A DNA stretch of 21,222 nucleotides from Chryseobacterium sp. (GCA_003248755.1 QFQW01000063.1:1-21222), one strand, 5' to 3'. Counted from the first letter of the stretch, positions 1-6,643 are shown. Numbers and translations: made by a program. The notes: a model not told the origin generated them from the letters alone.

Positions 1-427
1 CAGGGATATTAGCAGCTAAAGTTTGAGTGACTTTGTTTGTATTTCCATAGATACAACGATGCGTTCCGGAAGTATCGTAAGAGGTATTGAAATAATTAGT
101 AGGATTAGAAACAGGAATCACAGGTTCTGTAACATCAGTCGCAGTTGCCGGATGTTTTACGCCACTTTGAGGAGAAATCACTTTAAGTGCATAAACATTG
201 AAATAATTTTTATAATTAGAATAAGGCTGCTTATTCAGTAGATAATCCGAGACGAACGTTGCATCTTCCATAAAAGCAGATTGCTCACTTGCTGTATAGC
301 CATCTCCTAGAATAACCAGATTAATTCTCTTATCCTTCGGTCCATTTTCTACAAGCGGAACCAAATCAAAGATCTGCGCTTCGGAAAAACCTGAAATTAA
401 GATCAATAAGAAGTAAAAATATTTCAT
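1..427 (-). CDS. Secreted M64-family metallopeptidase, N-terminal part (cut by window edge)
   Basis: I translated this from the ATG at 427-425; the frame stays open to base 1, so only about 142 N-terminal residues are visible. It begins with a hydrophobic signal peptide (KYFYFLLILISGFSEAQ) whose A-Q junction suits signal peptidase I. The mature part has RINLVILGDGYTASEQ, followed by a PYSNYKNYFNVYALKV stretch and a segment near the edge with an R-C-I-Y-G-N pattern. This order resembles the N-terminal half of IgA-type peptidase M64 proteins of Bacteroidota, which are exported zinc proteases often secreted through the type IX system. The HExxH zinc site would lie beyond the window, so catalysis cannot be confirmed. 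The gene starts 5 nt after the stop of the upstream lipoprotein gene and is probably co-transcribed with it. Family assignment is from remembered motifs. Confidence 0.75.
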   Translation of the reverse strand, partial: MKYFYFLLILISGFSEAQIFDLVPLVENGPKDKRINLVILGDGYTASEQSAFMEDATFVSDYLLNKQPYSNYKNYFNVYALKVISPQSGVKHPATATDVTEPVIPVSNPTNYFNTSYDTSGTHRCIYGNTNKVTQTLAANIP

Positions 428-432
428 AACTA

Positions 433-930
433 TTATAATTTTAATTTGAAAATGAGGGTAGAATTATTGTTCTCTACTTTATGAATTTCCATCTCAGCAA
501 CATTTCCATTATCATTATATCTGTAGAAAAATTCAGCTTTGTCCAGTTTGCCAATTTGTTTTTCCATCGAGTCTTTGTCGTAAGATTCAAAAACAGGAGA
601 CAAAGGATTATCAATGATTGATGTTTTGTAGATTTTATTATTCTTATCCAGCAAAACAATTTTATAATTACTATTGGTAATATCTTTTGCGGTTCCAAAT
701 TCTTCATTTTTAAAGAACCCATCAGACACTTTTTTGTCCGTTAATTTCACAAGCTCTTTTCTGTCAGATGCTTTTTCAACTTCAAAAAAAAGATAAACCA
801 TTTTAGGTTTCGTTTCTTGAATATCATTTTGATTCCTGGTTACGACTTGATTTGGCAACTGATTTGCACAACTGAAAGCAGAAATCAACAAACAACAAAA
901 AAGAGCTTTGATAATTTTATTGATAATCAT
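433..930 (-). CDS. Hypothetical lipoprotein, 165 aa
   Basis: I do not recognise a domain. The N-terminus is a lipoprotein signal: a hydrophobic run (about residues 5-19) ends in AFSC at about residue 21, and the mature N-terminus CANQLPNQ is polar. The remainder is soluble, rich in Lys, Asp and Asn, and has alternating hydrophobic residues near the end (STLIFKLKL) that suggest beta structure. It is presumably anchored to a membrane facing the periplasm or the cell surface. The start ATG at 930-928 is the only one that supplies the signal sequence. The gene lies 5 nt upstream of the M64 peptidase gene on the same strand and diverges from the ECF sigma gene, so an accessory role for the peptidase is possible but is only inferred from position. 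Confidence 0.75.
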   Translation of the reverse strand: MIINKIIKALFCCLLISAFSCANQLPNQVVTRNQNDIQETKPKMVYLFFEVEKASDRKELVKLTDKKVSDGFFKNEEFGTAKDITNSNYKIVLLDKNNKIYKTSIIDNPLSPVFESYDKDSMEKQIGKLDKAEFFYRYNDNGNVAEMEIHKVENNNSTLIFKLKL

Positions 931-1003
931 AAGTCAAATATAACCAATAATTCATAACGAAATTAACATTTTTTAACAAAACAATTAAATCTTAGGAATC
1001 ACG

Positions 1004-1031
1004 TTGCAGAACGAATAAATTCTTATCTTCG
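1004..1031 (+). promoter_or_regulatory. Bacteroidota-type promoter of the ECF sigma operon
   Basis: TTG at 1004-1006 and TATCTTCG at 1024-1031 are separated by 17 nt. This matches the flavobacterial TTG-N(17-23)-TAnnTTTG pattern with one substitution (C for T at the sixth base). The start codon follows only 8 nt after the -7 element, so the mRNA would have almost no leader. Confidence 0.5.
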
Positions 1032-1039
1032 TACTTGGA

Positions 1040-1534
1040 ATGGAGAATAAACAGAAAGAGTTTTCTAAATTAATAAAGGACAACCAAGGACTTATTATCA
1101 AAGTCTCACGCCTTTACACCCATTCCGCAGAAGACCAGGAAGACCTTTTTCAGGAGATTGTGTTACAACTATGGAAATCCTACGACTCATTCCAAGGTAA
1201 CTCCAAGATTTCCACCTGGATGTACAGAGTAGCACTTAATACGGCAATTACATTATTCAGAAAAAAAACACGACAACCGCAAACAGATGAATTGCAAGAT
1301 TTTCACAGCAAGAATTTTTTAGAAGATTCTGATGAAAAGCAACAGCAGATTTCTTTGTTATACAAGGTCATCAAGATGTTGCCGGATGTAGAAAGGGCTA
1401 TTGTAATGATGTATCTGGATGATGAACCCTATAAAGAGATTGCAGACACATTAGGTATTACCGAGGTTAATGCCCGTGTGAAGATGAATAGATTAAAGAA
1501 AACATTAAAAGAATTAATGATAAAGCATGCCTAA
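1040..1534 (+). CDS. RNA polymerase ECF sigma-70 factor, 164 aa
   Basis: This is an extracytoplasmic-function sigma factor that directs RNA polymerase to a specific promoter set. Region 2 spans about residues 8-75; EDLFQEIVLQLWKSYDSF and STWMYRVALN are the typical region 2 helices. After a linker (about 76-105), region 4 covers about 106-160 with LPDVERAIVMMYL and the helix-turn-helix YKEIADTLGITEVNARVKMNR. The length is normal for the family. Its last 8 nt overlap the start of the next gene, a four-helix membrane protein, so the two are translationally coupled. That arrangement usually places a regulator directly behind its sigma factor. The promoter ahead of it has TATCTTCG rather than TAnnTTTG, which would fit self-recognition by the ECF factor, but this is speculative. 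Its signal and regulon are unknown. Confidence 0.93.
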   Translation: MENKQKEFSKLIKDNQGLIIKVSRLYTHSAEDQEDLFQEIVLQLWKSYDSFQGNSKISTWMYRVALNTAITLFRKKTRQPQTDELQDFHSKNFLEDSDEKQQQISLLYKVIKMLPDVERAIVMMYLDDEPYKEIADTLGITEVNARVKMNRLKKTLKELMIKHA

Positions 1535-2213
1535 CTCAGAAGACTTTGATATAGATTCGTTGAAAAAAACGTGGCAGGACCAAACGATTTCTGATGGATA
1601 CAATCAGGATGAAATTGAAGTGATGCTGAACAGAAAATCCAGAAATTATGTGAAATACATACTTTGGATTAGCGTTGCCGAATTCGTTATTTTCGGCCTT
1701 ATCAACTTTATTGCGCTTTTTTCAACAGATTTCCATACAGATTTCACGAATATTCTCAATAGACTTCAGATTAAAAATCAGTCTCAGGTTGAGTTTTCTT
1801 TGGATAGGATTTATAATTGGATGAAGATTTTGAGCCTTGTAATTACAGGCGTTTTCGTTATTATCTTCTACAGAAATTATAAAAAAATAACAATTGAGTC
1901 TAACCTCAAAAAATTCATTATCCATATTCTGGATTTCAAAAAAGCGGTTAATCTGTTCATTTTTAGTAATGTCATTTTGTTGCTTTTGTTCATAGGAAGT
2001 TTCACAAGTTTTATCATTTTTACAATCAGAAAACAAAATATCGAGATAGATAATCCAACATTTTGGGGTTTGATAACCGGAGTTGTGTTCAGCCTTTTGA
2101 TTTGCATTATTATCATTTTGCTTTATTACAGAATCGCTTACGGAATCATTTTGAAAAGGCTTTCCAAGAATTTAAAACAACTGAAAAAGATAGATTCAGA
2201 AAAAGAAATTTAA
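1527..2213 (+). CDS. Four-helix membrane protein, probable non-canonical anti-sigma factor
   Basis: This 228-aa protein has a short cytoplasmic N-terminal stretch (FDIDSLKKTWQDQ) followed by about four membrane helices: residues near 44-64, 96-114, 140-166 and 180-202. It ends in a basic, charged tail. I see no zinc-binding anti-sigma (ZAS) His-Cys motif and no FecR domain. The gene overlaps the upstream ECF sigma gene by 8 nt. The D-x-x-x-L-K-x-x-W-Q motif near the N-terminus resembles that of other Flavobacteriia membrane proteins encoded behind ECF sigma genes. The likely role is to hold or release the sigma factor at the inner membrane, but only position and topology support this. From memory, related proteins are sometimes mislabelled as beta-carotene monooxygenases in databases; nothing here supports such an activity. 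Confidence 0.8.
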   Translation: MPNSEDFDIDSLKKTWQDQTISDGYNQDEIEVMLNRKSRNYVKYILWISVAEFVIFGLINFIALFSTDFHTDFTNILNRLQIKNQSQVEFSLDRIYNWMKILSLVITGVFVIIFYRNYKKITIESNLKKFIIHILDFKKAVNLFIFSNVILLLLFIGSFTSFIIFTIRKQNIEIDNPTFWGLITGVVFSLLICIIIILLYYRIAYGIILKRLSKNLKQLKKIDSEKEI

Positions 2214-2225
2214 TTGATTTTATTT

Positions 2226-2309
2226 GGGCAGCTTAATCCACCTTCCGCTCCCAATCTTTTCACTCCACTTTGTTGCGTAAAAAGGATTTCCGCTCAAGTC
2301 GGGCTGCAA
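2226..2309. repeat. Structured intergenic repeat, copy A
   Basis: This copy begins AGCTTAATCC at 2230-2239 and has CAATCTTTT around 2252-2260, a variable centre, then AAAAAGGATTTCC (2280-2292) and CGGGCT (2300-2305). The same ordered blocks occur at 14961-15050 and, reversed, at 11417-11553. Short outer arms GCAGC/GCTGC (2228-2232, 2303-2307) and inner CTTTT/AAAAG can pair. It sits between the membrane-protein gene and the nusB promoter. No protein is likely from this interval. Confidence 0.65.
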
Positions 2310-2376
2310 GAGATTCACTGTTTTAATTTTGCGTTAAAGTTACGTGGATGGATTATGACTTTGCCACAATTTTCCC

Positions 2377-2384
2377 TATCTTTG
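2377..2384 (+). promoter_or_regulatory. -7 promoter element of the nusB operon
   Basis: TATCTTTG, an exact match to the Bacteroidota -7 consensus TAnnTTTG, lies 25 nt before the nusB ATG. A TTTG at 2360-2363 is only 13 nt away, shorter than the usual spacing, so the -33 element is uncertain. Confidence 0.5.
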
Positions 2385-2409
2385 CACCCACTTAAAAAAG
2401 TTCTTTGAA

Positions 2410-3315
2410 ATGCTGGGAAGACGACAAATTCGCGAAAAAATTGTAGAATCACTATATTCTTATTATCAAAACCCCATCAAGTTTGATGTTCTGGAGAAGA
2501 ATATGTTCTCAGAAATCAACAAAATCTACCATCTTTACATCTACGAGCTTAATTTTCTGGTTGGACTGAAGCGTTTAGCAGAAGACCAAATTGAGATTGG
2601 AAAGAATAAATATCTTAAGACTCAGGAAGATATAGACCCAAACCAGAAGTTCATCAGAAACCAAATTCTGCTCCAGTTAGAAGATAACGAAGAAAGAAGA
2701 AGTTTTTCTGAAAAGCACAAAGATTTAATTTGGGACCCGAATGATGAGTTGCTGGTAAAGACTTTTCAAAGAATCAAAGCTGGGAAACGTTATCAGGATT
2801 ATATGGCTGATAGCGAAATCTCTTTTGAAGATGACCAGAAATTCATTGGAAAATTATTCTTGAGATATGTAGCAGAAAACACAGACTTGCATGACAGATT
2901 CGAAGAAAAAGAAATGTCCTGGGCAGATGATTTTCACATTGCTAATTCTATGATTCAGAAAACCATTGGCTTTATGAAAGAATCAGAATCTTCTCACACT
3001 TTGATTAAAATGTTAAAAGACGATGAAGACGAAGAATTCGCAAGAAAACTTCTTAGATCTTCTCTTAATAACTGGGAAGAAACAGAAAAAAAATTAGAAT
3101 CAAAATTGCTGAATTGGGATCTTGAAAGAATATCTCTTATTGATAGAATTATTCTTGTTGCTGCAATTACAGAATTGGATCGTTTCCCGTTAACAGCATC
3201 CAGAATTATTATTAATGAATATATTGATGTTTCCAAAGTTTATGGAACAGAAAAATCCAATGTTTTTATTAACGGAATTTTGGACAAATACACAAAAGAT
3301 TTAGACAGAGTATAA
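2410..3315 (+). CDS. nusB: Transcription antitermination factor NusB (long Bacteroidota form)
   Basis: NusB binds boxA RNA with NusE (S10) and supports processive transcription of rRNA operons. At 301 aa it is about twice the length of proteobacterial NusB, which is the usual form in Bacteroidota. The start MLGRRQIREKIVESLYSYY resembles the classic NusB N-terminus. A long helical, charged insertion covers roughly residues 30-200. The canonical C-terminal helical bundle lies at about 215-300, with SLIDRIILVAAITELDRFP, then IIINEYIDVSKVYGTEKSN and FINGILDKY. The gene leads a plus-strand operon with a DUF1573 lipoprotein (24 nt gap) and yajC. The ATG start follows a good TATCTTTG promoter element and is well supported. 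Confidence 0.95.
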   Translation: MLGRRQIREKIVESLYSYYQNPIKFDVLEKNMFSEINKIYHLYIYELNFLVGLKRLAEDQIEIGKNKYLKTQEDIDPNQKFIRNQILLQLEDNEERRSFSEKHKDLIWDPNDELLVKTFQRIKAGKRYQDYMADSEISFEDDQKFIGKLFLRYVAENTDLHDRFEEKEMSWADDFHIANSMIQKTIGFMKESESSHTLIKMLKDDEDEEFARKLLRSSLNNWEETEKKLESKLLNWDLERISLIDRIILVAAITELDRFPLTASRIIINEYIDVSKVYGTEKSNVFINGILDKYTKDLDRV

Positions 3316-3339
3316 CCAAATATATATAATTATATTATT

Positions 3340-3837
3340 ATGAAATCAATCAAAATATTAGCAGTAGCTGCACTTTGCTTACTAACATTTTCTTGTAAAA
3401 AGAAAGAACAAACTTTAGATCATATTCCAGGTGTTGACTCTGCTCAAACAAGTGCCGGAGTGGAAGCACTTTCTCAAGAAGCACACCCAGAAGAAGAGAT
3501 GTTGAAAGAAGCTAAGAGTAAGCCACTTACTACCATTGCTTTCAGTGAAACAGATCATAACTTTGGAGACATCAAAAAGGGTGAAAAAGTAGAACACGTT
3601 TACGAAGTAACAAATACAGGAACTAATCCATTGATTATTTCTAACGTAAAACCGGGTTGCGGATGTACAGTTCCTGATTATACAAAAGAACCGATCTTGC
3701 CAGGAAAAAAAGGTAAAATCACGTTGCATTTTGACTCTACAAACTTTGATGGATCAGTTAATAAAGTTGCAGATGTATTTGTAAATGTGGAAAAGGCTCC
3801 AGTTCGTTTAACATTCTCAGCTAATATATTACCATAA
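3340..3837 (+). CDS. DUF1573 domain lipoprotein, 165 aa
   Basis: The N-terminal signal ends in a lipobox-like LLTFSC (Cys about residue 19) followed by KKK, so this should be a lipoprotein. Residues about 20-65 form an acidic, disordered linker. Residues about 66-165 form a DUF1573 immunoglobulin-like beta-sandwich. Its signature pieces are FSETDHNFGDIKKGEKVEH, NTGTNPLIISNVKPGCGCT, and a final beta strand ending FSANILP. The two cysteines in the GCGC motif are typical of the family. Its biochemical role is not known to me. The gene lies between nusB and yajC with only 2 nt separating it from yajC, a neighbourhood that I recall as conserved in Flavobacteriia and that hints at a link to envelope biogenesis. 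Confidence 0.9.
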   Translation: MKSIKILAVAALCLLTFSCKKKEQTLDHIPGVDSAQTSAGVEALSQEAHPEEEMLKEAKSKPLTTIAFSETDHNFGDIKKGEKVEHVYEVTNTGTNPLIISNVKPGCGCTVPDYTKEPILPGKKGKITLHFDSTNFDGSVNKVADVFVNVEKAPVRLTFSANILP

Positions 3838-3839
3838 TT

Positions 3840-4169
3840 ATGCTTACAATATTTTTACAGACGGCTCCGGCGCAATCTATGACGCCGACTCTTTTAATGA
3901 TTGGATTGATGTTCGTCGGATTTTATTTCCTGATGATTCGTCCACAAATGAGAAAACAAAAGCAAGAGAAAACTTTTCAGGAAGCTTTGAAACCAGGCGC
4001 AAAAGTGGTTACAACTTCTGGAATGCACGGAACAATATTTTCTATCAATGAGGATGGTGTAGTTTTAGAAACGCTTAGCGGAAAACTAAAATTCGAAAAA
4101 GCGGCTATTTCAAGGGATTTTACAATGGCTAGATTTCCGGAAACTTTCGGAGTAGAGAAGAAGAAATAA
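3840..4169 (+). CDS. yajC: Preprotein translocase subunit YajC
   Basis: YajC is the small single-span accessory subunit that associates with SecDF at the Sec translocon. The protein has 109 aa. A hydrophobic helix covers about residues 16-33 (MLIGLMFVGFYFLMIRP-like), followed by the family signature FLMIRPQMRKQKQEK. The cytoplasmic domain contains the usual pattern LKPGAKVVTTSGMHGTI and an ISRDF-type end. It is the last gene of the nusB operon, 2 nt after the DUF1573 stop codon, and is followed by a strong hairpin terminator at 4192-4222. In many relatives I would expect ybbR and coaE next; they are absent here. Confidence 0.95.
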   Translation: MLTIFLQTAPAQSMTPTLLMIGLMFVGFYFLMIRPQMRKQKQEKTFQEALKPGAKVVTTSGMHGTIFSINEDGVVLETLSGKLKFEKAAISRDFTMARFPETFGVEKKK

Positions 4170-4191
4170 TTTTAAATTATTACTAAATACA

Positions 4192-4222
4192 AAAAGACCT
4201 GAATTATTGATTCAGGTCTTTT
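4192..4222. terminator. Bidirectional intrinsic terminator between yajC and the TlpA gene
   Basis: A perfect 13-bp stem (AAAAGACCTGAAT at 4192-4204 with its complement at 4210-4222) closes a 5-nt loop. T-rich DNA follows on the plus strand, and the A-run on the left gives a U-tract on the minus strand, so it can serve both convergent operons. Confidence 0.85.
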
Positions 4223-4241
4223 ATTTTATCATTGCAACATG

Positions 4242-4296
4242 AAAATGTCATTGACTACGTCGAATCTTTGATTTCTGAACGCAGTCGAAGAATCTA
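4242..4296. repeat. Possible degenerate copy of a dispersed CAGTCGAAGAATCT-type repeat
   Basis: Between the terminator and the TlpA stop codon, two related pieces occur: ACTACGTCGAATCT (about 4255-4268) and ACGCAGTCGAAGAATCT (about 4279-4295). They read as diverged direct copies. From memory, the second phrase resembles a sequence scattered through intergenic DNA of Flavobacteriia. Only a genome search can confirm that. Confidence 0.35.
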
Positions 4297-4298
4297 AA

Positions 4299-4856
4299 TC
4301 ATTTCGTTACATTATCAATAAATTCCAAAACCGAATCCTTGCTCCAATCCATCGAGCTATCTTCTTTCTTCAGGATTCTGCCATCTTTTCCAATCAGATA
4401 AGTTGTAGGAAAAGCAACCGGCAAAACTTTTGGGTCAAGCGGACTTTCTGCGATATAAACGGGAGCAGTGTAATTATTCTCTTTCAGAAATTTTTTCACA
4501 TCCTCCTCTTGGTCTTGCATTGCAATCAGAGCAAATTCCATTTTATCTTTTTTCAATTGATATAGTTTTTCAATTGTCGGCCATTCCGTTCTGCAAGGTG
4601 GACACCAGGTTCCCCAAAAATTTAAGAAAAGAACTTTTCCACGAAGATTTTTTAGATTCGTACTGCTTGTGTTGATTCCTTTTAAATCGATGTTCAAAAC
4701 TTCGTCGGAAAGTGTTGTTTCATCGTTGATTTTTGCTACAGTCGGACTCATTGCAATCTGTTCCGAAACAAAATCACGAAGCGGTTTTATCAATGCAAAA
4801 GCTGATACAGCTGCAATGATAATAACGTAGATTATATTTTTTTTAATGAAGTTCAT
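4299..4856 (-). CDS. TlpA-like membrane-anchored thiol-disulfide oxidoreductase
   Basis: I chose the ATG at 4856-4854; the frame could extend to a TTG at 4865, but ATG gives the normal basic-then-hydrophobic anchor (NFIKKNIIYVIIIAAVSAFAL). The protein is 185 aa. One N-terminal membrane helix (about residues 8-24) anchors a periplasmic thioredoxin fold. The fold carries the redox-active site WGTWCPPCRTEW (Cys about 85 and 88), the usual CxxC of the TlpA/ResA/CcmG group. A cis-proline region occurs in VAFPTTYLIGKDG. Such proteins reduce disulfides in the periplasm, for example during cytochrome c maturation. It is the last gene of a minus-strand set with the thioredoxin-like gene (12 nt upstream) and aroC. 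Its substrate is unknown. Confidence 0.9.
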   Translation of the reverse strand: MNFIKKNIIYVIIIAAVSAFALIKPLRDFVSEQIAMSPTVAKINDETTLSDEVLNIDLKGINTSSTNLKNLRGKVLFLNFWGTWCPPCRTEWPTIEKLYQLKKDKMEFALIAMQDQEEDVKKFLKENNYTAPVYIAESPLDPKVLPVAFPTTYLIGKDGRILKKEDSSMDWSKDSVLEFIDNVTK

Positions 4857-4868
4857 TAGAATCAAAAA

Positions 4869-5435
4869 TTAAAGTAATTCCAAAAGCTCCTCAATCGTAT
4901 CGAAACCTCTGTTTTTAGCATAATAAGTCTGCAATTCTACATAAAATTGCTCTCTGGTAAATTTTTCCGGATTCGCTTTATGTTTATTAAGAAGTTCAGT
5001 TCCGTGTTTTGGTCTAGGTCCCCAATGGGCTATTTCATTAAAATCCTCATCCAGAAAAATCACAATGGGAATTGATTTTCCGCCATTAGTCAAGTAACTG
5101 TCAATTAGGCTAGGTTCCTGGTCACGATAAGTTATTCTGACTTCAAACTGTTCAAAAAACTTAACCACGACAGGAATAACCTGACTTGCATCACCACACC
5201 AGGATTCGGAAATAATCAAGATTTTTCCTCGGAAATTTTTTCCTGCAAATTTCTCAACCTGTTCAGAATTCGGAAGATATTTTTCCGTCATTCTGTTCAT
5301 TCTTTGGATTCCTAATCGGTAATATTCAGCGTAATCGGCTTCCTGCGTATCTTTTGGATTTCCTAGTCTTTCTCCGGCATCACGAAGATATTCTGTGTAA
5401 GAAACAGCATTGTCCCAATATTGTTTGATGTCCAT
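4869..5435 (-). CDS. Thioredoxin-like protein with a single active-site cysteine (thioredoxin_9 type)
   Basis: This cytoplasmic 188-aa protein has no signal peptide. A helical N-terminal half (residues 1-68) precedes a thioredoxin fold with ILIISESWCGDASQVIPVV, where Cys80 sits at the usual nucleophile position. The second Cys of a CxxC is replaced (WCGDA), and Cys80 is the only cysteine in the protein. The cis-Pro segment SIPIVIFLDEDF and the following HWGPRP are typical of this Bacteroidota and Firmicutes family. A single-Cys site points to a monothiol mechanism, or a non-redox role, rather than dithiol reduction. Its ATG overlaps the last base of the aroC stop codon (TAATG), so it is translated by coupling to aroC, and the TlpA-like gene follows after 12 nt. 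The function is unknown. Confidence 0.88.
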   Translation of the reverse strand: MDIKQYWDNAVSYTEYLRDAGERLGNPKDTQEADYAEYYRLGIQRMNRMTEKYLPNSEQVEKFAGKNFRGKILIISESWCGDASQVIPVVVKFFEQFEVRITYRDQEPSLIDSYLTNGGKSIPIVIFLDEDFNEIAHWGPRPKHGTELLNKHKANPEKFTREQFYVELQTYYAKNRGFDTIEELLELL

Positions 5436-6496
5436 TATATTTTTCTGGTTTTATTAATTAAATACATATCGGCCAAAACAAATGCAGCAAGGCTTTCCAC
5501 GATGGGAACGGCTCTTGGAACTACACAAGGGTCGTGTCTTCCTTTTCCTTCAACTGTAACAGTTTCACCATCTTTGTTGATGCTTTCCTGCGGACGAAGA
5601 ATCGTTGCAACAGGTTTGAAAGCTACTCGAAAATAGATGTCCATTCCGTTGGAGATTCCACCCTGGATTCCGCCTGAAAGATTGGATTGTGTTGTTCCAT
5701 CTTGATTGAAAAGGTCGTTATGTTCCTTTCCTGTCATTTTCGCGCCACAGAAACCACTTCCATATTCAAAGCCTTTGCAAGCGTTGATGTTCAGCATTGC
5801 TTTTCCAAGTTCTGCGTGAAGTTTATTGAAAATCGGTTCACCTAATCCGGTTGGAACATTTTTGATAACACAAGTTACGGTTCCGCCAATTGTATTGCCT
5901 TCTTTTTTAATTTCCTTGATTCTCTCAATCATTTTTTCGGCAGTTTCTTCGTCTGGACAACGCACGATATTGCTTTCGGTTTTAGAAAAATCCAAAGCCT
6001 GATAAGGTTTTTCACAGAAAATCTCTCCAACCGAAGAAACATAAGCATTGATTTCAATTTCCGGAAGAAGTTGTTTAGCTAAAGCACCTGCAACAACCCA
6101 ATTCAGCGTTTCACGAGCAGAAGATTTTCCACCACCGCGGTAATCCCGAATTCCGAATTTTTGGTCATAAGTATAATCGGCGTGACTTGGACGATAAGCT
6201 TGTGCGATATGGTCGTAATCTTTGGAGCGTTGATTCTCATTCTCAACAATAAATCCAATTGGCGTTCCGGTCGTTTTTCCATCAAAAATTCCTGACAAAA
6301 ATCGAACTTTATCGCCTTCTTTTCTTTGTGTAACAATAGCAGATTGTCCTGGTTTTCTGCGGTCAAGCTCAAGTTGAACTTTCTCAATATCGATTTCCAG
6401 ACCAGCGGGAAAATTGGTGATAATTCCGCCGTAAGCTTCTCCGTGACTTTCGCCAAAAGAAGAAAGCGTCAAAAAGTTTCCTAAAACATTAAACAT
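5435..6496 (-). CDS. aroC: Chorismate synthase
   Basis: AroC is the last enzyme of the shikimate pathway. It converts 5-enolpyruvylshikimate-3-phosphate to chorismate with reduced FMN as cofactor. The 353-aa length is normal. Family signatures are visible: FGESHGEAYGGIITNFPAG near residues 14-31, RRKPGQS near 47-53, RPSHADYTYDQKFGIRDYRGGGKSSARET around 102-130, and AVPIVESLAAFVLADMY near the C-terminus. The start MFNVLGNFLTLSSFGESHG matches family starts. Its stop codon overlaps the start of the thioredoxin-like gene by one base. The 5' leader holds a 7-bp tandem array beginning 9 nt upstream of the ATG (6506-6540), and a TAAATTTG promoter element lies further up (6586-6579). Confidence 0.97.
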   Translation of the reverse strand: MFNVLGNFLTLSSFGESHGEAYGGIITNFPAGLEIDIEKVQLELDRRKPGQSAIVTQRKEGDKVRFLSGIFDGKTTGTPIGFIVENENQRSKDYDHIAQAYRPSHADYTYDQKFGIRDYRGGGKSSARETLNWVVAGALAKQLLPEIEINAYVSSVGEIFCEKPYQALDFSKTESNIVRCPDEETAEKMIERIKEIKKEGNTIGGTVTCVIKNVPTGLGEPIFNKLHAELGKAMLNINACKGFEYGSGFCGAKMTGKEHNDLFNQDGTTQSNLSGGIQGGISNGMDIYFRVAFKPVATILRPQESINKDGETVTVEGKGRHDPCVVPRAVPIVESLAAFVLADMYLINKTRKI

Positions 6497-6505
6497 AAAT
6501 AAAAC

Positions 6506-6540
6506 TTAGATGTTAGAAATTAGATTTTGGACTTTGAAAT
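6506..6540 (-). repeat. Heptad (CTAA-core) tandem array in the aroC leader
   Basis: Read on the plus strand, TTAG occurs at 6506, 6513 and 6520, followed by the diverged TTGG at 6527 and TTGA at 6534: an exact 7-nt period over five units. In the sense of aroC the unit is NNTCTAA. The array starts 9 nt upstream of the ATG. Confidence 0.75.
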
Positions 6541-6578
6541 AAAGTTTTTTCTGAAGTCAATAATTTCTTTAATACTTA

Positions 6579-6586
6579 CAAATTTA
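6579..6586 (-). promoter_or_regulatory. Candidate -7 promoter element of aroC
   Basis: On the minus strand this is TAAATTTG, an exact TAnnTTTG match, 83 nt upstream of the aroC ATG. Transcripts from it would carry the heptad array in their leader. No clear TTG lies at the -33 spacing. Confidence 0.35.
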
Positions 6587-6602
6587 CGGATTTTAGAATG
6601 GA

Positions 6603-6634
6603 CTAATATCTAAAATCTAACTTCTAATATCTAT
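6603..6634 (+). repeat. Heptad (CTAA-core) tandem array in the SDR gene leader
   Basis: CTAA occurs at 6603, 6610, 6617 and 6624, with CTAT at 6631: five units at an exact 7-nt period. The array ends 9 nt before the ATG at 6644 and is in the same sense as the gene. Between the array start and the ATG the leader contains no G residue. Confidence 0.8.
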
Positions 6635-6643
6635 TTTTACAAA

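Noticed and set aside
23..241. A 72-codon plus-strand open frame at the left edge
   Set aside because: It is antisense to the M64-type peptidase, which has a signal peptide and family motifs.
931..1003. Minus-strand TATATTTG (942-935) as the promoter of the lipoprotein gene
   Set aside because: It ends only 5 nt from the start codon, which would put transcription initiation inside the coding sequence.
2214..2408. A 64-codon open frame between the membrane-protein gene and nusB
   Set aside because: It lacks a normal start context, its composition is not protein-like, and the interval is better explained by repeat copy A plus the nusB promoter.
6103..6456. A 117-codon open frame on the minus strand
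   Set aside because: It is in another frame of aroC, whose conserved motifs cover the same bases.
6506..6634. Short regular repeats considered as a CRISPR array
   Set aside because: The units are 7 nt with no spacers, far too short for CRISPR repeats.
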